Shown here: one piece after another, positions 49,466-59,204 of the stretch | Position numbering within the stretch: position 1 is the first letter of the stretch | Layout of the letters: every line of letters begins with the position of its first letter | Source: Vibrio methylphosphonaticus | GTDB lineage: Bacteria; Pseudomonadota; Gammaproteobacteria; Enterobacterales; Vibrionaceae | Assembly (NCBI RefSeq): GCF_023634655.1 | Contig: NZ_JAMKMS010000005.1 | Span: 248,001 to 312,000, forward strand | DNA length: 64,000 nucleotides | Reading direction: 5' to 3' | Notes under the pieces: model-generated | Databases searched by the model: none | What the model saw: only the letters and a program-made list of their open reading frames with translations | What the model was told of the DNA's origin: nothing | Position numbers and translations under genes: made by a program

Positions 49466-50908
49466 ATGAAAAACAACGTCATATGGCATTATTTTATTTT
49501 AGATTCTGAGCGCTTACCGCATATTCAACTTAGAAAAGCAGAGATTACCGCGGTGTTTGCCATCGTTGCACTGATTGTTGGCTTGTATAGCGCGATTAAA
49601 TGGCATGGCAATGGTCATGCCGCATTGTTTGCCACCTCTGTTGTATTGATTCTTCTTGAGTGTGTGTCGTTAGCGTTACTTCGCTGGACGCACGGTATCA
49701 CCATCGCGTTGAACATTGGCTTTCTCGGTATGACCGGCCATGCACTTAACATCATTTATCAAAGTGGTGGCATTGTTGACTCTACCCAAGCATTTTGGGC
49801 ACCGTTGCTGATTGTTGCCTTTTACTTATCGGCATCGCGCATCATGGCATTGACGTGGAGCGTCGGGATTGTCCTTATCGCCGGTACGTTTACCTACCTT
49901 CACACCAGTGGTTATGCTTTCCCGCAAATACAGCTGTCTGCTAATAAGCAGAATATAGAAATCTGGTCTGGGATGATTTTACCCTTGTTGGTGATTTGTT
50001 TTGCTCAGAGCTTTACCTCCAAACAGAAAGAAAGCGCGATTGCGCGCGCAGAGAGAGCTCTACAAAACAGCGAGCGACAAGGAGAAAAAGCCACCCAAGG
50101 GCAAGCAAAGCTAGATGCGACTTTTGTCGTCGTTAATGAAAGTGTCGAGGAACTTGATGGGGTGATTCATCATGTCAACACCCAATCGTCGCAACTTAAA
50201 GACAATGTACAATCGCTTGGGCTAAATAGTGCCTCGCAAGCTAGCGCAGCAGAGGAAATGAGCCAACAGTTAGAACAGCTCTCAGCCTTTACGCAGGACT
50301 CTGTCGTGTTCATGTCACAAGTGATGCAACAAACTGAGGCGATAAAAGCGCAAGCGGAAAGCAGCAGTGAAATGCTTAATGCTTCAACGCAAGCAATCAC
50401 TAATATCGATAATAGTAACCAAAAAGTGGTCTCAGTGATGGAGCTGATCACTACCGTGGCGGATCAAACCAATCTACTCGCGCTCAATGCGGCTATTGAG
50501 GCGGCGAGAGCGGGGGAGCATGGTCGCGGATTTGCGGTGGTTGCCGAGCAAGTTAGGGAGCTGTCTTCAAAAACAAGCAACTCGGTAGAAGAAATCCGCG
50601 CCTTGATTGGTGATAGCCAGCGTGAAATTAATTCCGGTCAACAAACGATCCAAACGACAGTGACGGAGCTGAGTCAAATGATTCAGCAGGTACAAGTAGT
50701 CTCAACGGAAATCAGTGATTTGAGTCAGCTAGTCAGTCAGCAGAATCAGGCCATCGGCGAATTGGATCAAGCGAGCAGTGACGTCGCTCACTCAGTGGCA
50801 GACAGTAAGTCGGTTGCGGATGATATTCAAATTATCACAGAGCAGCTAAATCAGCAGATCAACGAAGGTACAGAATTGTCGGAGCGTTTGCGTACAGTGC
50901 TTGCTTAA
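49466..50908 (+). CDS. Methyl-accepting chemotaxis protein with six-helix membrane sensor
   Basis: This 480-residue receptor has about six N-terminal transmembrane helices (residues 28-190), with only short loops and no periplasmic ligand domain. A cytoplasmic coiled coil follows, with methylation-type Gln/Glu/Ala segments. The signalling hairpin tip, [20 protein letters not shown] then [15 protein letters not shown], is at about 332-365. There is no HAMP domain evident and no CheR-docking pentapeptide at the C-terminus. AAGGA precedes the start. Its place between ruvC and ruvA suggests insertion into the ruv locus. The stimulus is unknown; membrane-embedded sensors often follow energy or small hydrophobic signals. 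Confidence 0.93.
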   Translation: MKNNVIWHYFILDSERLPHIQLRKAEITAVFAIVALIVGLYSAIKWHGNGHAALFATSVVLILLECVSLALLRWTHGITIALNIGFLGMTGHALNIIYQSGGIVDSTQAFWAPLLIVAFYLSASRIMALTWSVGIVLIAGTFTYLHTSGYAFPQIQLSANKQNIEIWSGMILPLLVICFAQSFTSKQKESAIARAERALQNSERQGEKATQGQAKLDATFVVVNESVEELDGVIHHVNTQSSQLKDNVQSLGLNSASQASAAEEMSQQLEQLSAFTQDSVVFMSQVMQQTEAIKAQAESSSEMLNASTQAITNIDNSNQKVVSVMELITTVADQTNLLALNAAIEAARAGEHGRGFAVVAEQVRELSSKTSNSVEEIRALIGDSQREINSGQQTIQTTVTELSQMIQQVQVVSTEISDLSQLVSQQNQAIGELDQASSDVAHSVADSKSVADDIQIITEQLNQQINEGTELSERLRTVLA

Positions 50909-50956
50909 GCACCAGCTGAGCGCGGTGAATTGCTCATTTACTCGTCTCTAAAATAA

Positions 50957-50972
50957 CTGGATACCCATCCAG
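50957..50972. promoter_or_regulatory. LexA (SOS) box upstream of ruvA
   Basis: CTGGATACCCATCCAG is CTG-N10-CAG and symmetric. It differs from the E. coli ruvAB SOS box (CTGGATATCTATCCAG) at only two central bases. It lies 64 bp before ruvA. The flanking bases extend the palindrome to AATAACTGGAT/ATCCAGTTATT, so it may also form a weak hairpin after the chemoreceptor gene. Confidence 0.85.
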
Positions 50973-51020
50973 TTATTCTATATCCTAAGTCCTATTACAA
51001 ATAGCATGAGAAATTAAACT

Positions 51021-51641
51021 GTGATAGGACGATTACGCGGAATTCTAGTAGAAAAGCAGCCACCTGAGCTCTTGATTGAGGCTGGGGGCGTGGGCTATGA
51101 AATTCAAATGCCAATGAGCTGTTTTTATGAGTTACCAGAAGTCGGCGAAGAAGCCATCATTTATACACACTTTGTGGTTCGTGAGGATGCTCAGTTGTTA
51201 TACGGTTTTAATTCTGTCAGTGAAAGAGCCCTATTTAGAGAAGTGATTAAAGCGAATGGCGTAGGCCCTAAGCTAGGTTTAGGTATTCTTTCTGGCATGT
51301 CAGCGAGTCAGTTTGTTTCTTGTGTTGAACGTGAAGATATTTCTACGTTAGTGAAACTTCCAGGGGTTGGTAAAAAGACTGCAGAACGCTTGGTCGTTGA
51401 AATGAAAGACCGCCTGAAAGGGTGGGGCGCAGGGGATCTCTTTACGCCTGCAACAGATGCAGCGCCAATTGACGGTGCGTCGTCGTTACGTTCTGCAAAC
51501 AGTGCAGAAGATGAAGCGGTAGGTGCTTTACTTGCGCTGGGCTACAAATCTGCGCAAGCGACAAAAGTTGTCTCGCAAGTGGCAAAACCTGGAATGAGTA
51601 GTGAAGCGCTTATTCGTGATGCATTGCGTTCAATGGTGTAA
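51021..51641 (+). CDS. ruvA: Holliday junction branch migration protein RuvA
   Basis: RuvA is a tetrameric junction-binding protein that loads RuvB rings. It has 206 residues from a GTG start ([20 protein letters not shown]). Domain I is the OB fold, domain II the helix-hairpin-helix pair ([12 protein letters not shown] and [16 protein letters not shown]), and domain III the RuvB-binding UBA-like end ([20 protein letters not shown]). The LexA box lies in its promoter. ruvB follows after 30 bp. Confidence 0.98.
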   Translation: MIGRLRGILVEKQPPELLIEAGGVGYEIQMPMSCFYELPEVGEEAIIYTHFVVREDAQLLYGFNSVSERALFREVIKANGVGPKLGLGILSGMSASQFVSCVEREDISTLVKLPGVGKKTAERLVVEMKDRLKGWGAGDLFTPATDAAPIDGASSLRSANSAEDEAVGALLALGYKSAQATKVVSQVAKPGMSSEALIRDALRSMV

Positions 51642-51671
51642 GCTTAAAAGCGATTCAATAGAGATAAAAAT

Positions 51672-52679
51672 ATGATTGAAGCTGACCGCCTCATCGCCCC
51701 AGAAAATCCCGTTTTTAAAGACGAGGATGTCATCGATAGGGCAATTCGACCAAAAAAGTTAGCTGACTACGAAGGTCAGCAGCATGTTAGTGACCAAATG
51801 GAGATCTTCATTAAGGCGGCGCAGCTGCGAAATGAGCCACTTGATCACTTACTGATCTTTGGTCCTCCAGGTTTGGGTAAAACCACGCTCGCCAACATTG
51901 TTGCCAATGAGATGGAAGTGAGTATCCGCACAACGTCGGGTCCTGTGTTAGAAAAAGCCGGAGACTTGGCGGCATTATTGACCAACCTTGAAGAAAATGA
52001 CGTGTTGTTTATCGATGAAATCCATCGATTGAGCCCAATGGTTGAAGAGATCTTGTACCCAGCGATGGAAGACTATCAACTGGATATCATGATTGGCGAA
52101 GGGCCTGCGGCGCGCTCGATTAAGATTGACCTCCCACCTTTTACTCTTATTGGCGCGACGACACGAGCGGGTTCTCTGACATCACCGTTACGAGACCGTT
52201 TTGGTATTGTGCAACGTCTCGAGTATTACAAAATTGCAGACTTGCAGCGTATCGTGCAAAGAAGTGCCGCTTGTCTTAACCTGTCGATGGAACCGGAAGG
52301 GGCGTTAGAAATAGCGCGTCGCGCACGTGGTACGCCGCGTATCGCAAACCGGTTGCTTCGCCGAGTTCGAGATTATGCAGAAGTTAAAGGTGACGGGCAT
52401 ATTTGTTCTGATATTGCCGATAAAGCGCTCAACATGCTCGATGTCGATCACCAAGGCTTCGACTATATGGACCGTAAGTTACTGCTTGCTATTATGGAGA
52501 AGTTCTCTGGGGGGCCAGTCGGTTTAGACAACCTCGCTGCGGCAATTGGTGAAGAAAAAGATACGATCGAAGATGTCATTGAGCCATATCTAATACAGCA
52601 AGGCTACTTGCAACGTACTCCACGTGGCAGAATTGCCTCAGATCGAGCCTATTTGCACTTTGGCGTCGATAAATCGTAA
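51672..52679 (+). CDS. ruvB: Holliday junction branch migration ATPase RuvB
   Basis: RuvB is a AAA+ hexamer that drives branch migration with RuvA. The 335-residue protein has Walker [15 protein letters not shown] near 62, Walker [17 protein letters not shown], sensor 1 [20 protein letters not shown], and a C-terminal winged helix ([20 protein letters not shown]). It is the last gene of the LexA-controlled ruvAB unit. Confidence 0.98.
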   Translation: MIEADRLIAPENPVFKDEDVIDRAIRPKKLADYEGQQHVSDQMEIFIKAAQLRNEPLDHLLIFGPPGLGKTTLANIVANEMEVSIRTTSGPVLEKAGDLAALLTNLEENDVLFIDEIHRLSPMVEEILYPAMEDYQLDIMIGEGPAARSIKIDLPPFTLIGATTRAGSLTSPLRDRFGIVQRLEYYKIADLQRIVQRSAACLNLSMEPEGALEIARRARGTPRIANRLLRRVRDYAEVKGDGHICSDIADKALNMLDVDHQGFDYMDRKLLLAIMEKFSGGPVGLDNLAAAIGEEKDTIEDVIEPYLIQQGYLQRTPRGRIASDRAYLHFGVDKS

Positions 52680-53186
52680 CGGTTCTGAAGAAGAATACTC
52701 GATACCAACAAAATTATTTTCAGCTTTTGTTACTACCTATTAGCATGCAGTTCGTGTAGTACTGCATGCTAAAGTCACCCTATCCGTTTGCCCTCAATTA
52801 TCACTATAAGCTATCTGTTTGGCCGTAACCCCTTACCACTAAAGGGTTGCTTCTGATTATGAGCGGATTTTTCTGCTCCCCAATCTCGTTACAAATGCCT
52901 ACCTAAATTGATCTGTGTCATGGTGATTAAAGATCGTACAATCAACTCTTTGTCTTTATTGATGTAAATCAAAGCGCTTTAGTAAATAAACCTTTTGAAA
53001 CTGATGTAATTTAGCAGTAATATTAGCACAAGCTATATTAGCGCAAGCTTAACAAATAACTAACCATTAAGGTACATATTCGCAACAAGGATGGTGCTAA
53101 GTGTCAACAAGTTTAATGTGAATTAAACAGTCGTCCTTGTCGCATAATATAAAACGTGTCTTTCAGCCGACACAAAAGGAGTTACC
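52680..53186. other. ruvB-cydA intergenic region
   Basis: This 507-bp region contains a 10-bp stem hairpin (TAGCATGCAG/CTGCATGCTA, 52741-52771) that may end ruvAB though no T run follows. It also holds an FNR box (52959-52972) and two 15-bp direct repeats (53021-53050). I see no gene. Confidence 0.55.
52959..52972 (+). promoter_or_regulatory. FNR box upstream of cydA
   Basis: TTGATGTAAATCAA is a perfect match to the FNR/CRP-family consensus TTGAT-N4-ATCAA, 215 bp before the cydA start. FNR control of cydAB under oxygen limitation is established in E. coli. Confidence 0.85.
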
Positions 53187-54773
53187 ATGATAGATGTAGT
53201 GGAGCTGTCGCGATTGCAATTTGCACTCACGGCGATGTATCACTTCTTATTCGTTCCATTGACACTCGGTATGGCGTTTCTTCTCGCTATAATGGAGTCT
53301 CTTTATGTAATGACCGACAAGCAAATCTACAAGGACATGACCAAGTTCTGGGGTAAGCTATTCGGAATCAACTTTGCACTTGGTGTTGCCACCGGTCTAA
53401 CCATGGAGTTCCAGTTTGGAACCAACTGGTCTTACTATTCTCACTATGTCGGGGATATCTTCGGTGCCCCCCTCGCTATAGAAGCACTCGTTGCCTTTTT
53501 CCTAGAGTCCACTTTTGTCGGTCTTTTCTTCTTTGGCTGGGATAGGCTATCTAAACGTCAGCACTTAGCGGTAACTTGGCTTGTTGCGTTGGGTTCAAAC
53601 TTTTCAGCATTGTGGATTTTGGTCGCTAACGGCTGGATGCAACACCCTGTTGGAGCAGAATTTAACTTCGAAACCATGCGTATGGAAATGGTGAGCTTCG
53701 CAGAAGTAGTTCTTAACCCAGTAGCGCAAGTGAAGTTTGTTCATACCGTCGCATCGGGCTATACCGCAGGCGCAATGTTTGTGCTTGGTATTAGCTCATA
53801 CTACATGCTAAAAGGGCGTGACATGGCGTTTGCGCGTCGCTCTTTTGCCATCGCTGCTTCTTTTGGTATGGCTTCAATCATGTCTGTAATCGTACTGGGT
53901 GATGAATCTGGCTACGAGCTTGGTGACGTTCAAAAAGTGAAATTGGCTGCAATTGAAGCAGAATGGCACACGGAACCTGCCCCAGCAGCATTTACGCTCT
54001 TTGGTTTCCCTAACCAAGAAGAAATGCACACTGACTTTGCCATCAAAATTCCTTACGTGATGGGCATCATTGCTACCCGTTCAATCGACACGGAAGTAAC
54101 AGGCTTACATGACCTACGTGAAGAGCACGTTGATCGTATTCGTACGGGTATGTACGCTTATGACCTACTGGAAAAACTTCGCGCCGGTGATCGCTCTGAC
54201 GAAAACCTAGCCGCGTTTGATGAAGTGAAACAAGATCTGGGTTACGGCTTATTGCTTAAGCGCTATACCGACAATGTTGTTGATGCAACGGAAGATCAAA
54301 TTCAAGCGGCAGCCGATGACTCTATCCCGACGGTTTGGCCACTATTCTGGTCGTTCCGTATCATGGTAGCGTGTGGCTTTATCATGCTATTCATCTTCGG
54401 CGCAGCGTTTGTTCAAACTTGCCGTCAAAAAATCAATCAGAAACCTTGGCTTCTTAAAGCGGCGCTATTTGGTATGCCACTGCCTTGGATCGCAATTGAA
54501 GCGGGTTGGTTTGTTGCTGAATACGGTCGTCAGCCATGGGCTGTTGGTGAAATACTGCCAACGCATGTTGCCGCTTCAGCACTGACCATGAGTCAGCTAT
54601 GGACATCATTGTTCGCCATTATCGCGCTCTACACCGTGTTCTTAATTGCCGAAGTTTATCTAATGGTGAAGTTCGCTCGTAAAGGACCAAGTAGCTTAAA
54701 GACGGGTCGTTATCACTTCGAACAGAATGAAAATTCGGTTGAAGATAAAGTTAACCGTCAAGTAGAAGCGTAA
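53187..54773 (+). CDS. cydA: Cytochrome bd-I ubiquinol oxidase subunit I
   Basis: CydA is the quinol-oxidising, haem-bearing subunit of the high-affinity terminal oxidase. The 528-residue membrane protein has haem ligands His19 ([15 protein letters not shown]) and His186 ([11 protein letters not shown]). Its long periplasmic Q-loop follows at about 250-380. GGAG lies before the ATG. It heads the cydABX-ybgE operon, with an FNR box upstream. Confidence 0.98.
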   Translation: MIDVVELSRLQFALTAMYHFLFVPLTLGMAFLLAIMESLYVMTDKQIYKDMTKFWGKLFGINFALGVATGLTMEFQFGTNWSYYSHYVGDIFGAPLAIEALVAFFLESTFVGLFFFGWDRLSKRQHLAVTWLVALGSNFSALWILVANGWMQHPVGAEFNFETMRMEMVSFAEVVLNPVAQVKFVHTVASGYTAGAMFVLGISSYYMLKGRDMAFARRSFAIAASFGMASIMSVIVLGDESGYELGDVQKVKLAAIEAEWHTEPAPAAFTLFGFPNQEEMHTDFAIKIPYVMGIIATRSIDTEVTGLHDLREEHVDRIRTGMYAYDLLEKLRAGDRSDENLAAFDEVKQDLGYGLLLKRYTDNVVDATEDQIQAAADDSIPTVWPLFWSFRIMVACGFIMLFIFGAAFVQTCRQKINQKPWLLKAALFGMPLPWIAIEAGWFVAEYGRQPWAVGEILPTHVAASALTMSQLWTSLFAIIALYTVFLIAEVYLMVKFARKGPSSLKTGRYHFEQNENSVEDKVNRQVEA

Positions 54774-54788
54774 GCAGGGAGAAAAAGA

Positions 54789-55925
54789 ATGTTTGATTAC
54801 GAAATCTTACGATTTATCTGGTGGGTATTAATTGGCGTGCTATTTGCTGGTTTTGCGATTACCGATGGTTTCGACATGGGTGTTGGTGCGCTAGTACCTG
54901 TGATCGGTAAAACGGATACACAGCGTCGTGTCATGATTAACTCCATTGCACCACACTGGGATGGTAACCAAGTTTGGTTAATTACCGCTGGTGGTGCACT
55001 GTTTGCGGCTTGGCCTCTTGTTTACGCCACGTCATTCTCAGGGTTCTACTTGGCAATGGTTCTAACGCTAGCGGCGTTATGGTTGCGCCCACTGGGCCTT
55101 GATTACCGCTCAAAAATTGAAGACCCACGCTGGCGTAACACTTGGGACATCGCGATCTCAATCAGTGGTTTCGTTCCACCGCTTATCTTCGGTGTGGCAT
55201 TTGGTAACTTGCTGCAAGGGGTTCCGTTCCAACTTAATGACTTCATGATGTCTACTTATCATGGTTCGTTCTTTGGATTGCTTAACCCATTTGCGCTGCT
55301 TTGCGGACTGGTCAGTGTGTTTATGATCATTTTGCAAGGCTCGACATGGCTGCAAATGAAAACGACAGATGAAGTTCACATGAGAGCGCGTAATGTTGCT
55401 CAAATGATGGGTCTACTGGTTGTGGCCGCATTTGTTGCAGCAGGCTTCTGGATTCAAAGCATTGAAGGCTACGTCATTGTTAGTGCCATCGACACAGCCG
55501 CCGCGTCTAATCCTCTTAACAAAGAAGTGATTCGTGAAGCGGGTGCTTGGATGAACAACTTTGAAGCTTATCCTCTGCTTTGGATTGCTCCAGCATTGGG
55601 TGTTGTGATGCCACTGCTTGCTGTGCTTGCATCGCGTTTCGAAAAATGTGCATTGGCGTTTGTATCATCGAGCTTAGCGAACGGCGGTATCATCTTTACT
55701 GCTGGTTTTGCCATGTTCCCATTTGTTATGCCAAGCAGCCTAAACCCAAATCAAAGCCTGACAATGTGGGATTCAACATCAAGTGAATTGACGTTGAACC
55801 TGATGACAGGTGTTGCGTTTGTTATGGTGCCAGTGATTCTTAGCTATACAGCTTGGACTTACTACAAAATGTTTGGTCGTCTTGATGACAAGTTCATCGA
55901 AGAAAACAAAAACTCACTTTACTAA
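54789..55925 (+). CDS. cydB: Cytochrome bd-I ubiquinol oxidase subunit II
   Basis: CydB is the second integral subunit of the bd oxidase. The 378-residue protein starts MFDYEILRFIWWVLIGVLFA and continues GFAITDGFDMGVGALVPVIG and APHWDGNQVWLITAGGALFA. It has about eight to nine helices. It lies 15 bp after cydA with a GGGAGAAAAAG ribosome-site region. Confidence 0.98.
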   Translation: MFDYEILRFIWWVLIGVLFAGFAITDGFDMGVGALVPVIGKTDTQRRVMINSIAPHWDGNQVWLITAGGALFAAWPLVYATSFSGFYLAMVLTLAALWLRPLGLDYRSKIEDPRWRNTWDIAISISGFVPPLIFGVAFGNLLQGVPFQLNDFMMSTYHGSFFGLLNPFALLCGLVSVFMIILQGSTWLQMKTTDEVHMRARNVAQMMGLLVVAAFVAAGFWIQSIEGYVIVSAIDTAAASNPLNKEVIREAGAWMNNFEAYPLLWIAPALGVVMPLLAVLASRFEKCALAFVSSSLANGGIIFTAGFAMFPFVMPSSLNPNQSLTMWDSTSSELTLNLMTGVAFVMVPVILSYTAWTYYKMFGRLDDKFIEENKNSLY

Positions 55926-55937
55926 GGAGCACATAGA

Positions 55938-56045
55938 ATGTGGTATTTTGCTTGGATTTTAGGTGTTCTTTTAGCGTGTGCTTTTGGCATCATCAACGCC
56001 TTGTGGTTAGAACACAGTGAAATGATGGATAAAGACAGTGAGTAG
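55938..56045 (+). CDS. cydX: Cytochrome bd-I oxidase small subunit CydX
   Basis: This 35-residue single-helix membrane protein stabilises the bd oxidase haems. It reads MWYFAWILGVLLACAFGIIN then ALWLEHSEMMDKDSE, close to E. coli CydX in length and sequence. AAGGAG lies just before the ATG, 12 bp after cydB. The stop overlaps the GTG start of ybgE by 8 bp. Confidence 0.95.
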   Translation: MWYFAWILGVLLACAFGIINALWLEHSEMMDKDSE

Positions 56046-56340
56046 TCTCAACGAGCAGTTTACGAATGCACATAAGTGGCTAGATAAGACCTGGTTAAAG
56101 GCCATAGCATTGCTTATGGGTTTTGGGCATGTTGGGCTATTTATGTGGCGCCCAGACGCCTACGCTGAACAAATTGGTGGCTTCACGCCATTCCTTGGAC
56201 TGGCTTTTGTCCTGTCCTTGTGTTCGAGTATGGTTTACGGGGTAGGGTTTAAGCCAAGACTTTGGGTTTGGCAAATTCTATTTAGCCCATACATCTCGTT
56301 AACTGTACTGAGTTACTTAACGGTAATGTACGTCTTCTAA
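56038..56340 (+). CDS. ybgE: Cyd operon protein YbgE
   Basis: This 100-residue inner-membrane protein has about three hydrophobic helices (KAIALLMGFGHVGLFMW, FLGLAFVLSLCSSMVYGVGF, FSPYISLTVLSYLTVMYVF). It starts at GTG within the end of cydX, so translation is coupled. Its place after cydX is conserved in gammaproteobacteria. The function is unknown beyond its association with the cyd operon. A terminator follows directly. Confidence 0.88.
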   Translation: MSSLNEQFTNAHKWLDKTWLKAIALLMGFGHVGLFMWRPDAYAEQIGGFTPFLGLAFVLSLCSSMVYGVGFKPRLWVWQILFSPYISLTVLSYLTVMYVF

Positions 56341-56346
56341 AAATAT

Positions 56347-56373
56347 AGCCCGAGCGATAGCTCGGGCTTTTTT
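56347..56373 (+). terminator. cyd operon terminator
   Basis: AGCCCGAGC/GCTCGGGCT surrounds a GATA loop and is followed by a T run, starting 7 bp past the ybgE stop. Confidence 0.92.
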
Positions 56374-56617
56374 ATAAATGAACGCTTACTTCAATCGATA
56401 ACGGTATGCTTCGCCATGAGAGACTTTCGAATGGCTGGGTTTTATGTTGTAAACGTAAGTGAAACGGCAAATCTACTCACAACTTCTTCAGTTAAGTGTA
56501 AATTTTCGTACTTTATTCAAAAATTATTGTCAGCAGTAATAACAATCCTATCTTCTTACGTTATATTAAGGGACTTACGCTATGTTAGGGCGTTGTTGTT
56601 TCTAGGAAATTATTAGT

Positions 56618-57034
56618 TTGATTGACTTACCTTCTTATTTTGAGTTCCCTGTCACCGTGTATTATGAAGATACCGATGCTGGGGGCGTGGTTTACCATTC
56701 CAATTACCTTAAGTTTTTTGAGCGAGCTCGGACTGAGTTACTTCGCAGTGTTGGAGTTAGCCAGAATCTGCTGTTAGCAGAACATACCGGCTTTGTTGTC
56801 CGTCATATGGACATTGACTTTGTGCAAGGGGCTCGATTGGATGCTCACCTAACGGTAAAAACCGCCGTTTCAGAATTTAAGCGTGCTTCATTAACCTTTC
56901 AACAAGAAATAGTCGACGCGGAAGGTGTGACATTCGCCAAAGCACTGGTTAAAGTGGCATGTATTGATAATGTGAAAATGAAGCCGAAGGGCATACCTTC
57001 GTCAATCTTATTGGAGTTAAAACGTGAACGCTGA
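56618..57034 (+). CDS. ybgC: Tol-Pal associated acyl-CoA thioesterase YbgC
   Basis: This 138-residue hotdog-fold thioesterase has the active-site block [20 protein letters not shown] (catalytic Asp in the family) and [17 protein letters not shown]. It begins at TTG, with AGGAAA 9-10 bases upstream and no ATG in a fitting position. It is the first gene of the tol-pal operon and overlaps tolQ by 11 bp. In E. coli it acts on acyl thioesters and associates with phospholipid synthesis enzymes. Confidence 0.94.
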   Translation: MIDLPSYFEFPVTVYYEDTDAGGVVYHSNYLKFFERARTELLRSVGVSQNLLLAEHTGFVVRHMDIDFVQGARLDAHLTVKTAVSEFKRASLTFQQEIVDAEGVTFAKALVKVACIDNVKMKPKGIPSSILLELKRER

Positions 57035-57710
57035 AATTTCGTTTTTGGACCTTTTTCTACAAGCGAGTTTGCTTGTTAAGCTCGTCATGCTGATTTTGCT
57101 TGGCATGTCAGTGGTATCATGGGCAATGATCATCAAGCGCAGTAAAGTGTTGACTCAAGCAACCAAAGACTCGGATGCCTTTGAAGATCGTTTCTGGTCT
57201 GGCGCCGATCTGTCAGTGATCTACCAAGATGTGAAGAAGCGTAAAGATGAACTCTCAGGTACTGAAGAGATTTTCTATAGTGGCTTTACTGAATTCTTAC
57301 GTCTACGTAAATCGAATGCCGATTCCCCTGCGTTTATCATGGAAGGGACAGGACGTTCAATGCGCGTTGCCGTTGCTCGTGAAGTGGATGATCTCGAAGT
57401 GAACCTACCATTCTTAGCAACGGTGGGCTCTATTAGTCCTTATATCGGCTTGTTTGGTACGGTATGGGGTATCATGCATGCCTTTATTGCGCTAGGTGAA
57501 GTGAAGCAAGCGACGCTCGCAATGGTCGCACCGGGTATTGCAGAAGCCTTGATTGCCACCGCGATGGGCCTATTTGCCGCGATTCCTGCGGTAATGGCGT
57601 ATAACCGACTAAGCACTAAAGTGGGTAAGTTAGAACATAACTACGCCACATTCTCTGAAGAGTTTCACTCTATCCTGCACCGCCAAGCAATGGCCGGTAA
57701 GGAACAGTAA
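57024..57710 (+). CDS. tolQ: Tol-Pal system protein TolQ
   Basis: TolQ is the proton-channel subunit of the Tol motor, with TolR. The 228-residue protein has a helix near 15-38 and two more at about 130-155 and 170-195 ([20 protein letters not shown] and [20 protein letters not shown]). It begins with GTG inside ybgC and overlaps tolR by one base. Confidence 0.97.
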   Translation: MNAEISFLDLFLQASLLVKLVMLILLGMSVVSWAMIIKRSKVLTQATKDSDAFEDRFWSGADLSVIYQDVKKRKDELSGTEEIFYSGFTEFLRLRKSNADSPAFIMEGTGRSMRVAVAREVDDLEVNLPFLATVGSISPYIGLFGTVWGIMHAFIALGEVKQATLAMVAPGIAEALIATAMGLFAAIPAVMAYNRLSTKVGKLEHNYATFSEEFHSILHRQAMAGKEQ

Positions 57711-58153
57711 TGGCAGGCTATCAACCTAAAAAAAGAAAACTGACCGCAGAGATAAACGTGGTGCCATACATCGATGTGATGTTGGTATTACTGATTATCT
57801 TTATGGTGACGTCACCTTTTGTCACGCAAGGGGTTGATGTTGAGCTACCGAAAACGTCGACCGCGAAGCCTGCTTCTGATTTGGCTGGAGACACTGAATC
57901 CAGTTTTATTATTGTTGAAGTCGATCGCGATGGGAATTTTGGACTGAGTGTGAACAACGAAGACGTTCAACGAGGGTTAAGCCTTCAAGACATTATTGTC
58001 CGAGTACGTGCCGAGCTTTCCATTAACCCTAACTCACCTGTAGCCGTGGGCGGTGATGCCGCCACACCCTATGCAGAAGTGGTTTTATTATTAGATGAAT
58101 TGAGTCAGGCAGGGATACCAAAAGTTGGCCTACTGACCGATATCAGGGAATAG
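57710..58153 (+). CDS. tolR: Tol-Pal system protein TolR
   Basis: This 147-residue ExbD-like protein has a single helix carrying the proton-relay aspartate (NVVPYIDVMLVLLIIFMVTS, Asp near residue 22) and a periplasmic domain. The stop of tolQ and start of tolR share a base. With TolQ it converts proton motive force to energise TolA during envelope constriction. Confidence 0.96.
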   Translation: MAGYQPKKRKLTAEINVVPYIDVMLVLLIIFMVTSPFVTQGVDVELPKTSTAKPASDLAGDTESSFIIVEVDRDGNFGLSVNNEDVQRGLSLQDIIVRVRAELSINPNSPVAVGGDAATPYAEVVLLLDELSQAGIPKVGLLTDIRE

Positions 58154-58166
58154 TCATCGCAGCAGT

Positions 58167-59192
58167 ATGAAGAAGAATAATAAAAAGCAAGCCGCGCGCT
58201 ACGGAAAGCCAATCACCATTTCTCTATTGGCGCACGTGGTATTGATTGTGGCTTTGCTCTGGGGCACGGATTTCACCATGAAAGAGGCTGAACCAACGAG
58301 TATGGTTCAGGCTGTTGTCATTGATCCTGCTCGCGTTCGTCAACAAGCGCAGGAAATTAGAAAACAGCGTGAAACCGCGGCGAAAAAAGAGCAAGACCGA
58401 TTGGATAAACTGCGCCGAGAAAGTGAGCAACTAGAACGTAACCGCAAAGCAGAAGAAGAACGTATTCGTAAGCTTAAAGTGCAGCAAGCTAAAGAGGCTC
58501 AAGCGACACGAGAAGCAGAAAAACGTGCGAAACGAGAAAAAGAACGCGCGGCAAAAGCAGAGTCGGAACGCAAAACACAAGAAGCTGCAGTGCGTAAAGC
58601 CGAACAAGAGCGCTTAGCGAAAGAAGCGGCAATTGTAAAAGCTGAGCAAGAGCGTGTTGAGCGTGAAAAAGCGGCGAAGGCGGCACAAGAAAAAGCCCGT
58701 CTAGAAAAAGAAGCCGCTGAAAAGGCAGAGCGTCAGCGCATAGAGAAAGAACAAGCAGCGAAAGCGGCAGCAGAAAAAGCCCGCAAAGAGCAAGAGCGTT
58801 TGAAGCAGCTTGAGCGAGAAAGACAAGAGCAAGAAGCGGCGATGAACGATATCTTTGCTGGGTTGGAAAGTGAGTCGGAGCAAAATACCTCGGCTCGTTC
58901 TAACCACGTGACATCTGAACTTCAGAGGATGGGCGCGATCTATACCCAGCTGATTCAACAAAAACTGTTGCTAGAGGACAGTTTTCGGGGAAAGCAATGT
59001 CGAGTTAATTTACGGTTAATTCCAGCTGGCAATGGCGCGATTGCTGGTGAGGTAAAAGTACTCGATGGTGATAGCCGGTTGTGCGCAGCAACGAGACGAG
59101 CCATTACACAGGTGGGGACTTTCCCGCTGACAAAAGAAGCTGACGTAAACGCGAAATTAAAGAACATTAATTTGACTGTAGTTCCAGAGTAA
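58167..59192 (+). CDS. tolA: Tol-Pal system protein TolA
   Basis: This 341-residue bitopic protein has an N-terminal membrane anchor (about 17-35, KPITISLLAHVVLIVALLWG). A long Ala/Lys/Glu/Arg-rich helical domain II follows (about 60-230), then a globular C-domain (VTSELQRMGAIYTQLIQQKL, then LIPAGNGAIAGEVKVLDGDS) that contacts TolB and Pal. Domain II is compositionally biased, as in E. coli, and generates many spurious reverse-strand frames. Confidence 0.95.
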   Translation: MKKNNKKQAARYGKPITISLLAHVVLIVALLWGTDFTMKEAEPTSMVQAVVIDPARVRQQAQEIRKQRETAAKKEQDRLDKLRRESEQLERNRKAEEERIRKLKVQQAKEAQATREAEKRAKREKERAAKAESERKTQEAAVRKAEQERLAKEAAIVKAEQERVEREKAAKAAQEKARLEKEAAEKAERQRIEKEQAAKAAAEKARKEQERLKQLERERQEQEAAMNDIFAGLESESEQNTSARSNHVTSELQRMGAIYTQLIQQKLLLEDSFRGKQCRVNLRLIPAGNGAIAGEVKVLDGDSRLCAATRRAITQVGTFPLTKEADVNAKLKNINLTVVPE

Positions 59193-59204
59193 AAGGAAGA
59201 GCTT

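Noticed and set aside
56416..56616. 66-codon ORF between ybgE and ybgC
   Set aside because: No ribosome site, and no similarity to known small proteins; it lies in the probable tol-pal promoter region.
58224..58961. Long reverse-strand ORFs within tolA
   Set aside because: They arise from the Ala/Lys/Glu-rich composition of TolA domain II and are shadows.
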